Positions 34,393 to 43,442 of a stretch of 48,789 nt of DNA are shown here, one piece after another. A program made the position numbers and the translations under genes. The notes under the pieces were generated by a model. The model ran no database searches. It had not been told where the DNA came from and was given only the letters and a program-made list of their open reading frames with translations. Numbering within the stretch: the first letter of the stretch is position 1; every line of letters starts with the position of its first letter. Source of the stretch: an uncultured Granulosicoccaceae bacterium (GTDB taxonomy: Bacteria; Pseudomonadota; Gammaproteobacteria; Granulosicoccales; Granulosicoccaceae); assembly GCA_937957915.1 (NCBI GenBank), contig CALGNZ010000013.1, positions 1-48,789 of the forward strand, in the 5' to 3' direction.

Positions 34393-35994
34393 ATGACTAC
34401 AGCCACCAGAAATGTTGTCACTACTCTTATTACCCTGATTAGTCTGTTTGTTGTTTCCCCGTTGACCTATGCGGCGGGTCAAACCTCCTTCGGGCAGATT
34501 TCAGCCCCATTGTCACTCACTGGCAGTGGCGACTACACGCTGGGCCTGAACATCGGCGGCCAATCAGTGACTTTGGTCATGAGTCCAAGCTCGGTCGTTG
34601 GCAGCAGCACCAGAGTGGTCAATCTCAATGGCTACCCGCAACAGAGCAGTCTTCGATCATTTCAGGGCGCTATTCTGGGCGAAGACAATAGCTGGGTCAG
34701 ATTGGGTGTTCACAATGATTCACTGTCCGGTGTTATTTCCAGACACGGAAACCGCTATCAGCTTGGGGGTTCCACATCAGGGCTGGTGACAATAAAACTG
34801 CTGTCCGAGCAAAGTGCGCACAGCCTGAATTCACACGCCACACAACTACGACAGCCTCAGGCCCTGACAAGTGCAGCAGCGACAATCGACGTATCTCACG
34901 TGGTCGATATAGCAATTGCGGTTGATAGCCAATACAACGATTTACACAACGGTAACGGCCTGGAAAAAGCCCTGTCTATTATCAATTCAGTAGATGGCAT
35001 TTACCGGGAAGAATTCGGTATCGCACTGCGCGTTATCAGCGCCTTGAATGTTACCGAACGCAGCAGCGATCCGTTCGATTTTGGCAACGTTCAGATTGAA
35101 ACCATGCTCAGAGGTTTGCGCGACTATCGAATGCAAAGCACGCAATTCAACGACGCCAGTCTGGTCCATCTGTTTACCGGCAACCAGAATTCTGATGCCC
35201 CGGTTGGTCTGGCATGGATTGACACGGCATGTCGAACTGATGGTTATGATGTTGGTTTGTCTACGCCCTACCGCCACGAAATACTGCTGGCAGCACATGA
35301 GATCGCCCATAATCTGGGCGCGATGCACGACACCGAAACCGCCTGCAGCATACAAACAGATAAAGTGATGTGGCCGTATATTTCAAATCAGACATCGCAG
35401 AATTTCTCAGTCTGTACACGCAGCAGTGTGCGCCAGGCATTGCAAAATAGCTGTCACGTCGAGACCGTTGATCTACAGGTATCGTTAGTTGCAGACGACG
35501 TCAGTACCTACACCGCTACCGTCAGAAACAACGACGCTACGCTATCGAGCATCTCATCAACACTTAGCTTCAAATTGCCGGAAAATACAATAGCCACTGC
35601 ACTCAATGGTGACTGCGCCACCCCGGACAATCAGCTGGAATGCTCTATTAAAACCCTGCATCCTGGTGCGGAAGATCATGTAAAACTCTATATAGAAAAT
35701 TTCGATGATGAAGCGCTGCAGGCGTTGGTAGCTTCAGTTGATTCCAATGGCATCCCGGATCTGATTGCCGATAACAATACAGCAACTATCTACAACCATA
35801 CCGATGCCATTGACGATGAAACGCTCGATGAAGCACAGCCAGTAGTTACTCCACAGACACCAACGCGCACAGGTGAAGGAACAAACGACGGTTTCATGTA
35901 CATAGATGGTGGCGGATCCGTCGCACGGTTTCTCCTTGCACTGGGAATCATTCACCTGGCACTACGCCGGCGTGCCAGACAGCGCCTGAGCTAA
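34393..35994 (+). CDS. Secreted metzincin metalloprotease with GlyGly-CTERM-like tail
   Basis: A 533-residue exported protease. A signal peptide (first 27 residues or so) leads to a propeptide-like region (DNSWVRLGVHNDSLSGVISR) and a reprolysin-like catalytic domain. The zinc motif is HEIAHNLGAMHD at 302-313, the adamalysin/M12 metzincin pattern, with a later methionine in KVMWPY that could be the Met-turn. A beta-rich domain follows. The last 29 residues or so have a glycine cluster (DGGGSVARF), a hydrophobic helix and a basic end (RRRARQR), the layout of GlyGly-CTERM sorting signals processed by rhombosortase. It is likely delivered to the cell surface. Confidence 0.88.
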   Translation: MTTATRNVVTTLITLISLFVVSPLTYAAGQTSFGQISAPLSLTGSGDYTLGLNIGGQSVTLVMSPSSVVGSSTRVVNLNGYPQQSSLRSFQGAILGEDNSWVRLGVHNDSLSGVISRHGNRYQLGGSTSGLVTIKLLSEQSAHSLNSHATQLRQPQALTSAAATIDVSHVVDIAIAVDSQYNDLHNGNGLEKALSIINSVDGIYREEFGIALRVISALNVTERSSDPFDFGNVQIETMLRGLRDYRMQSTQFNDASLVHLFTGNQNSDAPVGLAWIDTACRTDGYDVGLSTPYRHEILLAAHEIAHNLGAMHDTETACSIQTDKVMWPYISNQTSQNFSVCTRSSVRQALQNSCHVETVDLQVSLVADDVSTYTATVRNNDATLSSISSTLSFKLPENTIATALNGDCATPDNQLECSIKTLHPGAEDHVKLYIENFDDEALQALVASVDSNGIPDLIADNNTATIYNHTDAIDDETLDEAQPVVTPQTPTRTGEGTNDGFMYIDGGGSVARFLLALGIIHLALRRRARQRLS

Positions 35995-36044
35995 ATTCAA
36001 TCCGTGCAGCCTATACAGGCGGGGGGCCGGCTGAAAACCGGACG

Positions 36045-37004
36045 CTAAAACAACGCCGCTGCAATATCGTCAACCGTTCGCAAGCGTTTGATTCTGTCAA
36101 ATACATCTGTCGCCTCAGGGTACCCGCGCTTTAAGTAACTTAACCATTGCTTGGTTCGATTACCCGCATACTTTGGCGGAAAGTCGCTGGCAGATTCCAG
36201 TAGTTGCCGCAGCATATCAACGACGGCGTTCCACGCAAGCGGCTGATATGTGCTAACCGAATCATCGGCGCCGGTACCCCTGTCATGCACAGCCTTTAGA
36301 TGCAGCGCAAGATCAGGCACTGACAACGCCCCCCTGCCAAGCATCAGGTCAACACAGCCACTGTCTTTACGGGCAAGTCGGGAATCCTGTACCGACCAAA
36401 TTTCGCCATTAATGATCACCGGTATCGACAGCGCCCTGGATACTTCGTATACCTGCTCCCAATAGGCGGGAGGACGATAACCATCGGCCCGGGTTCTGGC
36501 ATGTATGCATAACTCGGTAGCGCCAGCCTGTTCAATCAGAGACGCTGTTTCCAGCACTCTGCTGCCATCATCAAAGCCAAGTCGTATTTTGGCAGTAACA
36601 GGAACAGACGGCTCAACCGCCTCTCTGACCGACTGAACGATATTCGCGACGGTGGTCGGCGAGCGCAACAATGCTGATCCGCCACCATGGCGGTTCACGG
36701 TTTTCGCCGGACAACCAAAATTGAGATCAATGCCTGAAGCACCCAACTCAACCGCTCTTGCGGCATTCAACGCTAACGCAATGGTATCGCTACCGAGAAG
36801 CTGCAAATAAACCGGAGTGCCACTGTCAGTGACCCCGCCCGCTTTAAGCTCGGGACAAATTTTATGGAACACCCGATCCGGGTAGAGGTGATCAGTGACT
36901 CGCAGAAATTCGGTAACGCAGCGATGATAACCACCAAGGCCGGTTAGTATTTTTCGCAAGTGAAAGTCAGTCACACCCTCCATCGGCGCAAGCATGATTC
37001 TCAT
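36045..37004 (-). CDS. dusC: tRNA-dihydrouridine synthase, DusC type
   Basis: A 319-residue flavoenzyme. MLAPMEGVTDFHLRKIL is the FMN-binding start, the catalytic cysteine is in NFGCPAKTVNRHGGG, and KIRLGFDD, CIHARTRADGYRPPA and IINGEIWS are further family motifs. The C-terminal GNRTKQWLSYLKRGYPEA is typical of DusC, which reduces uridine-16 of tRNA, rather than DusA or DusB. It is convergent with the metalloprotease gene (50-base gap) and lies 45 bases from znuA on the same strand side but in its own transcription unit or read through from znuA. Confidence 0.92.
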   Translation of the reverse strand: MRIMLAPMEGVTDFHLRKILTGLGGYHRCVTEFLRVTDHLYPDRVFHKICPELKAGGVTDSGTPVYLQLLGSDTIALALNAARAVELGASGIDLNFGCPAKTVNRHGGGSALLRSPTTVANIVQSVREAVEPSVPVTAKIRLGFDDGSRVLETASLIEQAGATELCIHARTRADGYRPPAYWEQVYEVSRALSIPVIINGEIWSVQDSRLARKDSGCVDLMLGRGALSVPDLALHLKAVHDRGTGADDSVSTYQPLAWNAVVDMLRQLLESASDFPPKYAGNRTKQWLSYLKRGYPEATDVFDRIKRLRTVDDIAAALF

Positions 37005-37049
37005 CTTCGCGTAGCCCTGACCGGATACCGTGTCACTGAATGCAACCCT

Positions 37050-38063
37050 TCAGCCTGCCAGACAATCATGAAGAGTCTGACCTAGCTCCAACAACCATGT
37101 TGCGTAGAGATCAGGACCAGCGTCGTAGCGACTGGCCAATGGATCCAGTGTCGCGACTTCAACCGATGAATCACGCTGTAACATCGACACCACTTTGGCC
37201 GGAAACTGTGGCTCGGCAAACAGGCATTTAACGTTTTTCTCCTGCACCTGTCGCAAAATGGTTTTTAGTCGCCTTGCTCCAGGCTGTATCTCCGGTTGCT
37301 CGGCTATGACCATCGCACGTCGTAAACCGTAGCGCTGCTCCAGGTACTGAAATGAATCGTGAAAGACGAGGTATGGCACGTCTGATAAATTGGCCAGCAA
37401 GTCGGTGAGCTGTTGATCCAGCTGATTCAGCCGGTCGAGCATTTGCCGGGCATTGCTCTCGTATATCTGTGCATTGGCCGGATCGATATCCGCAAGAGAG
37501 GCAGACAGATGTATAACCAGCTGCCTGGCATTGTGAGGATCAAGCCAGAAGTGATAGTCGATGGACTCAGGCTCGGGGGTGGCCTGCGAATGCTCGTGGT
37601 GTTCTTCATCCGCCACTTCCTGATCCTCAGTTCCGGTGTGCTCGTCATGCGCATGATGGTGTTGATCAAATCGAAAAGGCAGATGCCGCACGCCATCAAC
37701 CTGACCAAACGAAACTACCTGTGTGTCAGTGTTCAGATCCGCCACAACTCGCGCAAGGTACACTTCTATACCTGTACCAACCCACACCAGTACATCCGCA
37801 CTGTGCAAGTGCCTGAGCATTGAGGGTTTTAACGTTGCCGTATGCGGCGAAGAGAACCCGTCAAACAGCAGCATCGGTTCGCTGACCCCGTGTGTAACCG
37901 CAGCTACCAGACTGTGCAGCGGCTTGATGCTCACAGCGATTGTCGGCACATTCGCAGACGAACCGGCATTTGAGTTGTCTGTTGCCGCCAACGCCGGTGC
38001 CGCCAGAAGCGTCGTGAGCGCAGTCGTCAGAACGGCCGTCAGCACAAACGCGTGTACGGGCAT
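37050..38063 (-). CDS. znuA: Zinc ABC transporter periplasmic binding protein
   Basis: A 337-residue ZnuA-type zinc-binding protein. A signal peptide (MPVHAFVLTAVLTTALTTLL, then AAPALAA) is followed by SIKPLHSLVAAVT with the first metal histidine, a histidine/acid-rich loop (QHHHAHDEH...EEHHEHSQ), DYHFWLDPHNARQ and LVFHDSFQYLEQRYG, the usual metal ligands. The loop is thought to gather zinc in the periplasm. The ATG at 38063 is chosen because AAGG lies seven bases upstream and the signal peptide starts there. The open frame extends to 38447 but is not protein-like; an ATG at 38168 is possible. It is divergent from znuC and followed by dusC. Confidence 0.9.
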   Translation of the reverse strand: MPVHAFVLTAVLTTALTTLLAAPALAATDNSNAGSSANVPTIAVSIKPLHSLVAAVTHGVSEPMLLFDGFSSPHTATLKPSMLRHLHSADVLVWVGTGIEVYLARVVADLNTDTQVVSFGQVDGVRHLPFRFDQHHHAHDEHTGTEDQEVADEEHHEHSQATPEPESIDYHFWLDPHNARQLVIHLSASLADIDPANAQIYESNARQMLDRLNQLDQQLTDLLANLSDVPYLVFHDSFQYLEQRYGLRRAMVIAEQPEIQPGARRLKTILRQVQEKNVKCLFAEPQFPAKVVSMLQRDSSVEVATLDPLASRYDAGPDLYATWLLELGQTLHDCLAG

Positions 38064-38329
38064 CAACAACCTTGCCGGCCAGGCTTCACAGCAGCGGTTC
38101 AAAACGCGCGCGCTGTTGAGTTGGCGGATCACTGCGATTGTTCGTTTCAGCATTTTCGTCAGGTTCATGTTGATCAGATAAACTTCCTTCACTGGCAATT
38201 GTGTCGCCGCCAGTACCAAAGCTTCCCGGGCGCGAGTGAAAAAATCGGTGTCGCGGTCAATTTGAAACCGATACACCCCGGTGTCACAGTCGGTGTCACA
38301 GTCAGCCTGCAAAAACTCAGCTACCAGCT
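38064..38329. promoter_or_regulatory. Region between divergent znuA and znuC genes
   Basis: 266 bases expected to contain the promoters of the two zinc-uptake units. Frames are open but not convincing as coding. A direct 12-base duplication, GGTGTCACAGTC, lies at 38280-38303. I looked for a Zur-type palindrome (GTTATA...ATAAC) and did not find one. Confidence 0.4.
38280..38303. repeat. 12-bp direct duplication
   Basis: Two identical adjacent copies of GGTGTCACAGTC at 38280 and 38292, between znuA and znuC. Confidence 0.9.
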
Positions 38330-39298
38330 GTGAGGGGCCAGTTGCTACCTGATTTTGAAGAAAAAGGATATTCCAGAATCGGCTTATTCGGCTATGATGG
38401 TGAATTGACTTCCAGAGTTTGCATTTTGAAGCCGGCCAGCCCACCAACTGATCAGAGTATTTTGATCGATGTCGACAATCTTACGGTCAGACAGCGCGGG
38501 CAGACTCTGATTGACCACGTGAGCCTGCAGGTGCGTCGGGGCGAGATTGTAACCATTATTGGCCCGAATGGCAGTGGAAAAAGCACCACGATCAAAGCCA
38601 TGCTTGGCATTATCAAGGCAAGCTCGGGGCGCGTCACCAAATTGCCCGACCTGAAAATTGGCTACGTACCGCAGAAACTCGAAATCAACTGGTCCATGCC
38701 GTTAACGGTGGAGCGCTTTATGCGCCTGACCGAGCCTCACAGCGATGACAGCATTGTAGCGGCACTAACCACGACCGGCGTACAGAAACTCGCAAAACGC
38801 GAACTGGCAGTGCTGTCAGGCGGTGAATTTCAGCGTGTGCTTATTGCCAGAGCAATGGCCAGCCAGCCTGACCTGCTGGTACTCGATGAGCCGGTACAAG
38901 GCGTCGACTTCAATGCCGAACTTGAAATCTACCAGCTCATTGCGCGCCTGCGTGATCAACACGATTGCGGCATTCTGCTGGTCTCACACGATCTGCACAT
39001 CGTGATGGCAGAAACCGATACGGTTGTGTGCCTGAACGGCCACGTTTGCTGCTCCGGAAGCCCCAAAGCCGTAACCAACAGCGATCAGTTTCAAAACCTG
39101 TTTGGTGCGCGCGGTGCCGAGGCGCTGGCAATCTACAAGCATCACCACGACCACAAACACGGTCCCGACGGAGAGGTGATTCCCGATTCGCGTGACGGGC
39201 ACTCTCACCCCGAGCATTCGCACCAAGGGCATGCAGACCACGGACACTCTCACCACAGTAACCCGGATGACCAACAGGATTCCCGGACAGCCTCTTAA
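38330..39298 (+). CDS. znuC: Zinc ABC transporter ATP-binding protein with histidine-rich tail
   Basis: A ZnuC-type ATPase, 322 residues from the GTG at 38330. Walker A is GPNGSGKST, signature LSGGEFQR, Walker B LLVLDEPVQGVD, switch histidine LLVSHDLHIV. The C-terminal 50 residues are very rich in histidine and acids (KHHHDHKHG, HSHPEHSHQGH, HGHSHH), likely a cytoplasmic zinc sensor or buffer. The start is uncertain. Homologues begin close to ILIDVDNLTV, so TTG codons at 38426 or 38459 may be the true start, with TATGAT at 38392-38397 as a possible -10 box. It is followed two bases later by znuB. Zinc is favoured over manganese because of the histidine-rich partners. Confidence 0.9.
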   Translation: MRGQLLPDFEEKGYSRIGLFGYDGELTSRVCILKPASPPTDQSILIDVDNLTVRQRGQTLIDHVSLQVRRGEIVTIIGPNGSGKSTTIKAMLGIIKASSGRVTKLPDLKIGYVPQKLEINWSMPLTVERFMRLTEPHSDDSIVAALTTTGVQKLAKRELAVLSGGEFQRVLIARAMASQPDLLVLDEPVQGVDFNAELEIYQLIARLRDQHDCGILLVSHDLHIVMAETDTVVCLNGHVCCSGSPKAVTNSDQFQNLFGARGAEALAIYKHHHDHKHGPDGEVIPDSRDGHSHPEHSHQGHADHGHSHHSNPDDQQDSRTAS

Positions 39299-39300
39299 TC

Positions 39301-40092
39301 ATGCTTGACGACTTCCTGGTAAGAGCCCTGCTTGTTGGCACCTGTATCGCGCTGGTCACCGGTCCATTCGGTTGCTTCGTGGTCTGGCGACGGATGGCCT
39401 ACTTTGGCGACACCATGGCTCATTCTGCCCTGCTCGGTATCACGCTGGCGCTACTGTTCGAAGTCAACAGCGGCCTTGGTGTGTTCGTCGTCGCTTCATT
39501 GCTGGCCATTGTGCTGGTTATGCTGCAACGCCGTGCAGACCTGCCAAACGATACGCTGCTCGGCATACTGTCTCACTCGACACTGGCACTGGGGCTGATT
39601 GTAATCGGGCTGCTCACACGCGCTCCCGTTGATGTTATGGCCTATCTGTTCGGGGACGTGCTGGCGGTAACCCGACAAGACCTGCTACTGACATTTGCTG
39701 CCGGCGCTGTTGCCCTGACCATGTTGCTGTTCATTTGGCGGCCACTACTGGCAGGCACTGTGAACGAAGAGTTGGCCCGTGCTGAATGCAGCAACATTCA
39801 GCCGGCAAACATTGCATTTCTGGTGTTGCTTGCCGCGGTGATCGCCATCGCCATCAAAATTGTCGGCATACTGCTGATCACCGCGATGCTGGTGATACCA
39901 GCGGCCACCGCAAGAAAACTCGCACGCAGCCCGGAGATGATGGCGGTAATGGCGTCAGCACTCGGGGTACTGGCGGTGTGGATGGGCTTATACAGCTCTA
40001 TGACCTGGGACACACCAGCGGGGCCCGCGATCGTCGTATCGGCCTTGTTACTGTTTTTAGTTTGTCAGGTTCTGCCCCTAAAAAAAGGGTAG
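39301..40092 (+). CDS. znuB: Zinc ABC transporter permease
   Basis: A 263-residue ABC-3 family permease with about seven to eight helices (LVTGPFGCFVVWRRMAYFGDT at the N-terminus; SHSTLALGLIVIGLL; IVGILLITAMLVIPAATAR). GCFVVWRRMAYFGDTMAHSA and LLITAMLVIPAA are family signatures. It forms the membrane channel energised by ZnuC and supplied by ZnuA. It starts two bases after znuC ends. The stop codon lies inside the stem of a strong terminator hairpin. Confidence 0.93.
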   Translation: MLDDFLVRALLVGTCIALVTGPFGCFVVWRRMAYFGDTMAHSALLGITLALLFEVNSGLGVFVVASLLAIVLVMLQRRADLPNDTLLGILSHSTLALGLIVIGLLTRAPVDVMAYLFGDVLAVTRQDLLLTFAAGAVALTMLLFIWRPLLAGTVNEELARAECSNIQPANIAFLVLLAAVIAIAIKIVGILLITAMLVIPAATARKLARSPEMMAVMASALGVLAVWMGLYSSMTWDTPAGPAIVVSALLLFLVCQVLPLKKG

Positions 40093-40107
40093 CGTCGCTA
40101 CCCTTTT
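40083..40107. terminator. Intrinsic terminator overlapping the znuB stop codon
   Basis: A perfect 11-base stem, AAAAGGGTAGC / GCTACCCTTTT, with a GTC loop. A and T tracts flank it on both sides, so it can act on both strands and serve the convergent methyltransferase gene as well. The znuB stop TAG (40090-40092) is part of the left arm. A second, shorter hairpin (AGCCGT / ACGGCT) lies at 40122-40138. Confidence 0.9.
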
Positions 40108-40181
40108 CTAGAGTGATCACAAGCCGTAGTTCACGGCTCGAAGGCAACCTGCCCTGTGATGTGACTCTGTGAATTGACTCG

Positions 40182-41033
40182 CTACTTTTCTGCCACGATG
40201 TAGGCTATCCAGCAATCGTGATCAAACACTTCCCGTGTTTCCTTGAACTCGTCCAGTGCTTCATCGTCTTCATCGAATTGCTGAATATAGAACCGCACAT
40301 TGGTGAAGCCGGCCTCAAGTAACAGGTCTTCAATTTCGCGACCTCCCCACAGACGCCAGTTGTAGCTAAACGCCTTGTCCATGCGAGACTTGTCGGGGAA
40401 GCGAAAATGAATATGACAGAACATTTCCTGCGTCACTGCATTGTATTTATTTTGATCCCACAGATAGGTGTAACCTTCGAGCTTGTGTTTTTCGACCTGG
40501 GTGGTGTGGGCCTCTGAGCCACCGTAGGCATCAAGAAACATAACACCGTCCGAATTCAAACTTCGATTTACGCCAGTGAAATAGGCGAGTAAGTCCTTGC
40601 GCTGCTGAAAGATCCAGTAGCTAAAATTGAAGGCGAGACAGACGTCGACAGACGGTGTCTGCACAGTCAGCACATCATCCTGAATCAGCTCGACCCGGGC
40701 CTTTTGCTTGCCCTTCAATTTGTTGAGGTTGTGCTTGCGGCCCCAGTCGAGCACCTCTTTGTCAAAATCAACACCCCAGGAGCGATTTTCGGATCCGCGC
40801 TTCGTCCACACACAAGCGGTTCGGGCGGTGCCGCAGAAATCCTCTCGCAGCGTTACCGGCTTTCTGCCGCGCAGATCCTTAAATGTGTCTTGTACAAAGT
40901 CGAGTTCGAACTCGGAATCCTGTACGGACTCCTGATAGAGCTTGTGCCGGTCTGCCTGAGACGCCATTGTCGGCTTTGCGCTTTTCGCCTGTTTTGACGC
41001 TTTTTTCTTTTTATTTTTACGAGCCAATTGCAA
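40182..41033 (-). CDS. Class I SAM-dependent methyltransferase (LREDFCGTA type)
   Basis: A 283-residue methyltransferase-fold protein. The usual glycine-rich motif I is replaced by LREDFCGTARTAC, a variant shared by a small uncharacterised family. WGVDFDKEVLDWG carries the acidic ribose contact, then VELIQDDVL, VCLAFNFSYWIF and MFLDAYGG follow. The N-terminus is a lysine-rich tail (KNKKKKASKQAKSAK), which could bind nucleic acid or ribosomes. The TTG start at 41033 has GGGGATCC upstream; an ATG at 40967 would remove the basic tail. It ends opposite znuB, sharing the bidirectional terminator, and lies 18 bases downstream of yadH. The substrate is unknown. Confidence 0.8.
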   Translation of the reverse strand: MQLARKNKKKKASKQAKSAKPTMASQADRHKLYQESVQDSEFELDFVQDTFKDLRGRKPVTLREDFCGTARTACVWTKRGSENRSWGVDFDKEVLDWGRKHNLNKLKGKQKARVELIQDDVLTVQTPSVDVCLAFNFSYWIFQQRKDLLAYFTGVNRSLNSDGVMFLDAYGGSEAHTTQVEKHKLEGYTYLWDQNKYNAVTQEMFCHIHFRFPDKSRMDKAFSYNWRLWGGREIEDLLLEAGFTNVRFYIQQFDEDDEALDEFKETREVFDHDCWIAYIVAEK

Positions 41034-41051
41034 GGATCCCCGAATAGGTCA

Positions 41052-41831
41052 TTAGCGTTTTATACCAACGCCTTTATTGAGTAAATAAAGTGCTATAGCA
41101 CCTAACAATAGTATAAAAAGTCCGATTACGAAAAAAGACCAGACAATATTGAAGTCTGAAGTCCCCAGAATGCCGTAGCGAAAGCCGTTAATCATGTACA
41201 GCACCGGGTTTATCATCGACAGACCCTGCCAGAAATCCGGTAACAGCTTGATACTGTAGAAGATACCACCGAGGTAGGTCAGCGGCGTTAGTACAAAATT
41301 CGGAATGATCGAAATATCATCAAACCCCTTGGCAAAAATCGAATTGATGATGCCTCCAATCGAGAACAGCATTGAAGTCATCACCACAATCAGCAGCGTG
41401 ATGAGAGGATTTTCAATCGTAAGCCGGGTAAAAAACAGCGAAACCACAGCCACCAGCGCCCCCACCATCAGACCACGGCACACCCCCCCGATAATATACC
41501 CGGCAAGGATAACTACATTGTGTACCGGTGCTACCAGCACCTCTTCTATATGCGACTGGAATTTTGCGCCAAAAAACGATGACACCGAGTTTGCGTAAGA
41601 GTTGGTAATGACCGCCATCATAATGATGCCAGGCACAATGAAGTCGATGTAGCGGTGGCCGTCCATTTCCCCCACCCGCGAACCGATCAGGGTGCCGAAG
41701 ATCATCATGTATAACAGTGCGCTGACTGCGGGTGGCACAATCGTCTGCACCCAAATACGCATAAAACGCCGAATTTCCTTAACGACGATGGTCTTGAACG
41801 CAACCACGTTTACCGCTGCAATGGAGGTCAT
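41052..41831 (-). CDS. yadH: ABC-2 type transporter permease, YadH family
   Basis: A 259-residue membrane protein with six helices. It aligns by eye with E. coli YadH along its length: KEIRRFMRIWVQTIVPP, FIVPGIIMMAVITNSYAN, SSFFGAKFQSHIEEVLVAPV and FDDISIIPNFVLTPLTYLGG. It is the membrane part of an exporter whose substrate is unknown. The ATG at 41831 overlaps the stop of the ATPase gene as TGATG, so the two are translated in step. Confidence 0.93.
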   Translation of the reverse strand: MTSIAAVNVVAFKTIVVKEIRRFMRIWVQTIVPPAVSALLYMMIFGTLIGSRVGEMDGHRYIDFIVPGIIMMAVITNSYANSVSSFFGAKFQSHIEEVLVAPVHNVVILAGYIIGGVCRGLMVGALVAVVSLFFTRLTIENPLITLLIVVMTSMLFSIGGIINSIFAKGFDDISIIPNFVLTPLTYLGGIFYSIKLLPDFWQGLSMINPVLYMINGFRYGILGTSDFNIVWSFFVIGLFILLLGAIALYLLNKGVGIKR

Positions 41832-42760
41832 CAGGCAGCTACCTCTTTTTCCTTTTGGCCGACGAGCCGCAGAAAAAACTCCTCCAGACGATTCGATTTA
41901 TTACGCAGACTGACTACCTCAATGTTTTGCTCTGCCAGTTGTTGAAACAGGCCATTCATGTTTTGACCCACGGTCACCTCGATGTCGAGTCGGGTGTGCT
42001 CACAACGCATAACCGTGTAGCCTTCGAGTACGGGTGGTTCAGTCACAGGCACCTTTAAATCGAGGACAAAGGTCTGCACCATGGACCGACTCAGTAACTC
42101 ACTGACTGCACCCTGCTCGACTATCTCGCCATGATCAATGATTGCAACATTGCGACACAGTGACTCGGCCTCTTCAAGGTAGTGCGTCGTCAGAATGATG
42201 GTTGTGCCCTGACGGTTTATCTCCTCAAGGAACGTCCACATGGAGCGACGAATTTCAATATCGACACCTGCAGTTGGCTCATCGAGTATCAACAGTTGAG
42301 GCCTGTGTACAAGCGCTCTTGCAATCATCAGTCGGCGCTTCATACCACCTGACATCTCTCTCGCCGGTGCGTTGCGTTTGTCCCAAAGGTCAAGCAACTT
42401 CAGATACTCATCAGCACGAGTACTGGCAACTGCCCGTGGAATTCCGTAATAACCGGCCTGTGTGATCAGGATATTGCGCGGGTTTTCAAACACATTGAAA
42501 TTGATCTCCTGCGGCACCACGCCAATCTGCATTTTGCACTGGTTGCGCTGCTGTTCAAGATCATGGCCGAACACCTTGATTGAACCACCACTGGCATTCA
42601 CCAGCGAGCAGATAATACCAATGGCAGTTGATTTACCGGCACCATTTGGCCCCAGCAGCGCGAAGAAGTCCCCTTGCTCAACCGTGAGGTCTATACCTTT
42701 CAGTGCCTCATGTCCGTTAGCATAGGTTTTCTTCAATCCGAATATTTCGAGTGCTTTCAT
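41831..42760 (-). CDS. yadG: ABC-2 type transporter ATPase, YadG family
   Basis: A 309-residue ATPase closely matching E. coli YadG. Walker A is GPNGAGKST, then GVVPQEINFNVFE, signature MSGGMKRRLMIARAL, Walker B LLILDEPTAGVDIE and TTHYLEEAESLCRN. The C-terminal part ends with LRNKSNRLEEFFLRLV, as in YadG. It energises the YadH permease. The start ATG at 42760 is the family start (MKALEIFGLKKTY). A 233-base gap without features separates it from the next upstream gene. Confidence 0.94.
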   Translation of the reverse strand: MKALEIFGLKKTYANGHEALKGIDLTVEQGDFFALLGPNGAGKSTAIGIICSLVNASGGSIKVFGHDLEQQRNQCKMQIGVVPQEINFNVFENPRNILITQAGYYGIPRAVASTRADEYLKLLDLWDKRNAPAREMSGGMKRRLMIARALVHRPQLLILDEPTAGVDIEIRRSMWTFLEEINRQGTTIILTTHYLEEAESLCRNVAIIDHGEIVEQGAVSELLSRSMVQTFVLDLKVPVTEPPVLEGYTVMRCEHTRLDIEVTVGQNMNGLFQQLAEQNIEVVSLRNKSNRLEEFFLRLVGQKEKEVAA

Positions 42761-42993
42761 ACCTGTGTAATTTGCCTGGAAATAGTGGCTGCACTGGCAG
42801 CGGTGAACAAAATCTGTCGAACGGGAGCGCTGGCAGCACTTCCGCTATTACTGTTTTAGGGCAGTCGGATTTATGTCGATAAATCGTTCAGATGGCCTGC
42901 AGGTGCTTCTGCCTGGGCAATAGTAGATACGCTACGCCATAACCGGCGGCTCTACATAGTCAGACCATTACTTCAGTATAGTCAGCAACAACT

Positions 42994-43440
42994 TTACGTA
43001 ACCACTAACCGGGACAGCACGGCACGTATACCATCGGGAATCTTTATCGGTTGCTCGGTATCGCGATCGACAAAGACATCAGTGAAATAACCGGCAGCGC
43101 TGATTTCATCGCTGCCGCTAACAAACATGCCAACCTCATAGCGTACACTCGAGTTGCCCAGTTTGCCGACTCGCAGCCCTGTATCAACAATATCGGGATA
43201 CTTGACCGGCTTGATGTACCGACACATATTTTCTACTGAAAAACACTGAACCCCGAATGCCTCGAGGTCGAGTTTAGTCTCTACCTCAAGGTAACCCATG
43301 ATCACCGATTCGAAAAAAGTCAGGTACTTTGCGTTGTTCACATGACCATATTGATCATTATCAGACCACCGCGTCGGGACAGTCAGAAAGTGTTTGAAGT
43401 TCTCTCGGGTTTCTGTGCGATCAAGCGGAAAATCAGCCAT
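42994..43440 (-). CDS. Acyl-CoA thioesterase, hotdog (4HBT) family
   Basis: A 148-residue single hotdog domain. The active-site region is TRWSDNDQYGHVNNAKYL, where the aspartate of DNDQYGHVNN is the likely catalytic residue, followed by FESVIMGYLE on the long helix. It belongs to the YbgC/FadM-like group and hydrolyses acyl-CoA thioesters; the preferred acyl chain is unknown. It lies two bases downstream of the cobalamin adenosyltransferase gene, so the two are co-transcribed. Confidence 0.88.
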   Translation of the reverse strand: MADFPLDRTETRENFKHFLTVPTRWSDNDQYGHVNNAKYLTFFESVIMGYLEVETKLDLEAFGVQCFSVENMCRYIKPVKYPDIVDTGLRVGKLGNSSVRYEVGMFVSGSDEISAAGYFTDVFVDRDTEQPIKIPDGIRAVLSRLVVT

Positions 43441-43442
43441 GG

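Noticed and set aside
38064..38447. Upstream extension of znuA
   Set aside because: The residues are unlike ZnuA, include the 12-bp duplication and would overlap the start of the divergent znuC gene.
38064..38460. Zur operator between znuA and znuC
   Set aside because: No GTTATA...ATAAC-type dyad was found; GGATATTCC at 38368 is only a partial palindrome.
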